Source: Impatiens glandulifera (lineage: Eukaryota > Streptophyta > Magnoliopsida > Ericales > Balsaminaceae). From it: a DNA stretch of 64,000 nucleotides. Under the pieces are notes generated by a model. It was not told the origin of the DNA, did not search any database, and saw only the letters and a program-made list of their open reading frames with translations. The stretch lies in contig NC_061867.1 of assembly GCF_907164915.1 (NCBI RefSeq), positions 55,923,771 through 55,987,770 of the forward strand, given 5' to 3'. A program made the position numbers and the translations under genes. Positions 62,750 to 64,000 of this stretch are shown one piece after another (position 1 is the stretch's first letter; every line of letters begins with the position of its first letter).

Positions 62750-63200
62750 GTTAAAAGAAAATTAGAAAAACACACTTATATATTAACATCTTTAGTATTT
62801 GCTTAAAATAAAAAAGCAGAATTGGACTTTCTAAAAAGTAAAAAAAAAAAACAGTAATGCGAGTCAGATGGGCGGCTGGAATTTGAGCAACTTCCGCCGA
62901 CCATGGTCCCCCAATTAATTTTTCTGCCCTTTAATTTTGTCAATATTTGTTTTTTTCGTTAAATCACGTTAAACTTAATTGATAATAGTTTAAAACAAAA
63001 ACAATATATAAATACTAAAACAAAGTTACAAACAAATACTATAAAAACAAAATGATAAAATTCATAACATAAATTACAATTAAATTTCACGATAACATTT
63101 TGAAATAATTCAACTGTATAATTCTTCTCCACATTTGATCTCTCTCACCATTTTTTATCCCGCCTAAACTTGCTTGATTTGATTTACCACATTTTCAATT
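62080..63200. repeat. partial duplication of the conventional actin's upstream DNA
   Basis: Homologous to 58690-61100 in the same orientation, without coding exons, the leader exon or the MITE. A (TA)n run at 62717-62744 lies in it. Confidence 0.7.
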
Positions 63201-63839
63201 TTCACGTCAATATCTATCAACTCTAAAGTCTGCATAACTTTGTCACTCAATTCCCTAATGTTTGATTATAGCTAAGTCTTCGTCATTTATTGAGTTTCAC
63301 GAGAAAGCTTGTCTCCAATGAACCCAATAATCGGCCAACTATTTCATCTATATTATGATGACTGTAGGAGAACACTTTATTCGCTGGAGAAAATACTATA
63401 AGTAACATCAGCTCTACAAAGTGTCACAAGTTCATTCAATCTTTTGAAAAATTTACTTATTTGTTGGGAGAATGTTACTTTAAGATTGCTCTCATTCTTC
63501 ATTTTGACCGTGATAATTCTTTGACCCTTTATTTGTTCTGTTTGTTCTCGTAAAGTTTATGTTTATTTAAATTAGAAAAGTCTATTTATTGATTTAAATA
63601 AACAAAATATAATAAGTAATACAATATAAAATTTTAGCTGATTATAATTTTTATTTTTGTAATCCATAAATTAAGTTTTTTACTATAGATTATAAAATAA
63701 TTACTTATATTTCATAGTTTTATTATACATTAATGGTAAAAAAAAATACAAATTATATTAAAAATAAATATTAATGATGTTGCCTAAAAAAAATGTTTTT
63801 AAATTCATGAATTAATCTTTTTACTATATATATTTAAAA

Positions 63840-63900
<61 letters not shown>

Positions 63901-64000
63901 TAATTAGACTATACATTAATATAAATACTTTATTTATTTATTTTAATTAGTTGTTAAATTGGAAAATAATGTAACCATTATTTTTGTTTTATTTATTTTT
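63200..64000. repeat. AT-rich end of window with (TA)n microsatellite
   Basis: A (TA)n run of about 25 units is at 63846-63898. No gene is seen. Confidence 0.8.

Overview
The window is nuclear DNA of a flowering plant, almost certainly a eudicot: AT-rich, with spliced genes, plant-only families (P-class PPR protein, FAS1 arabinogalactan-type protein, tubby-like F-box protein), the plant actin exon layout, and many MITEs, hAT and Helitron remnants. I recognise no tRNA, rRNA or CRISPR locus. The species cannot be named from the sequence.

Layout. 1-4.6 kb is AT-rich repeats. 4.6-12.3 kb is gene-dense: a vasculin-like gene (+), COP9 signalosome subunit 8 (+, with an apparent GC-AG first intron), a ~75-bp tandem repeat, and a small two-exon gene of unknown function (-). 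12.4-21.9 kb is a nest of transposons: two relics related to hAT transposases, a telomere-like tract, a well-bounded 2.55-kb hAT-type element with a GC-rich body and an exact 8-bp target duplication, and a foldback element beside it. 23.2-30.7 kb holds three intact genes, all on the minus strand: PPR, FAS1 and tubby-like F-box (TLP).

31.9-59.7 kb is a tandem actin array, all on the minus strand. The telomere-distal-looking end (56.5-59.7 kb) is a conventional 377-residue actin with a leader intron. Downstream of it lie four intact but diverged actins (54.1, 49.8, 44.0 and 36.9 kb; 376-379 residues, same intron positions), two pseudogenes (40.5 kb, disrupted by transposons; 31.9 kb, with an internal deletion) and a scrambled fragment (53.3 kb). 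Three of the four diverged copies have lost Asp157 (muscle numbering), and two of these also lost Asp154; both residues act in ATP hydrolysis. The diverged copies share a noncoding leader exon with the neighbouring TLP gene and not with the conventional actin, which suggests that the amplified unit acquired the TLP leader. 59.7-64 kb is intergenic and contains a partial duplication of the conventional actin's upstream region.

Working together: TLP, CSN8, PPR, FAS1 and vasculin-like genes are ordinary single genes with unrelated roles. The actin array is the distinctive locus: a recent, lineage-specific expansion with apparent new regulation and, in some copies, a likely altered nucleotide cycle.
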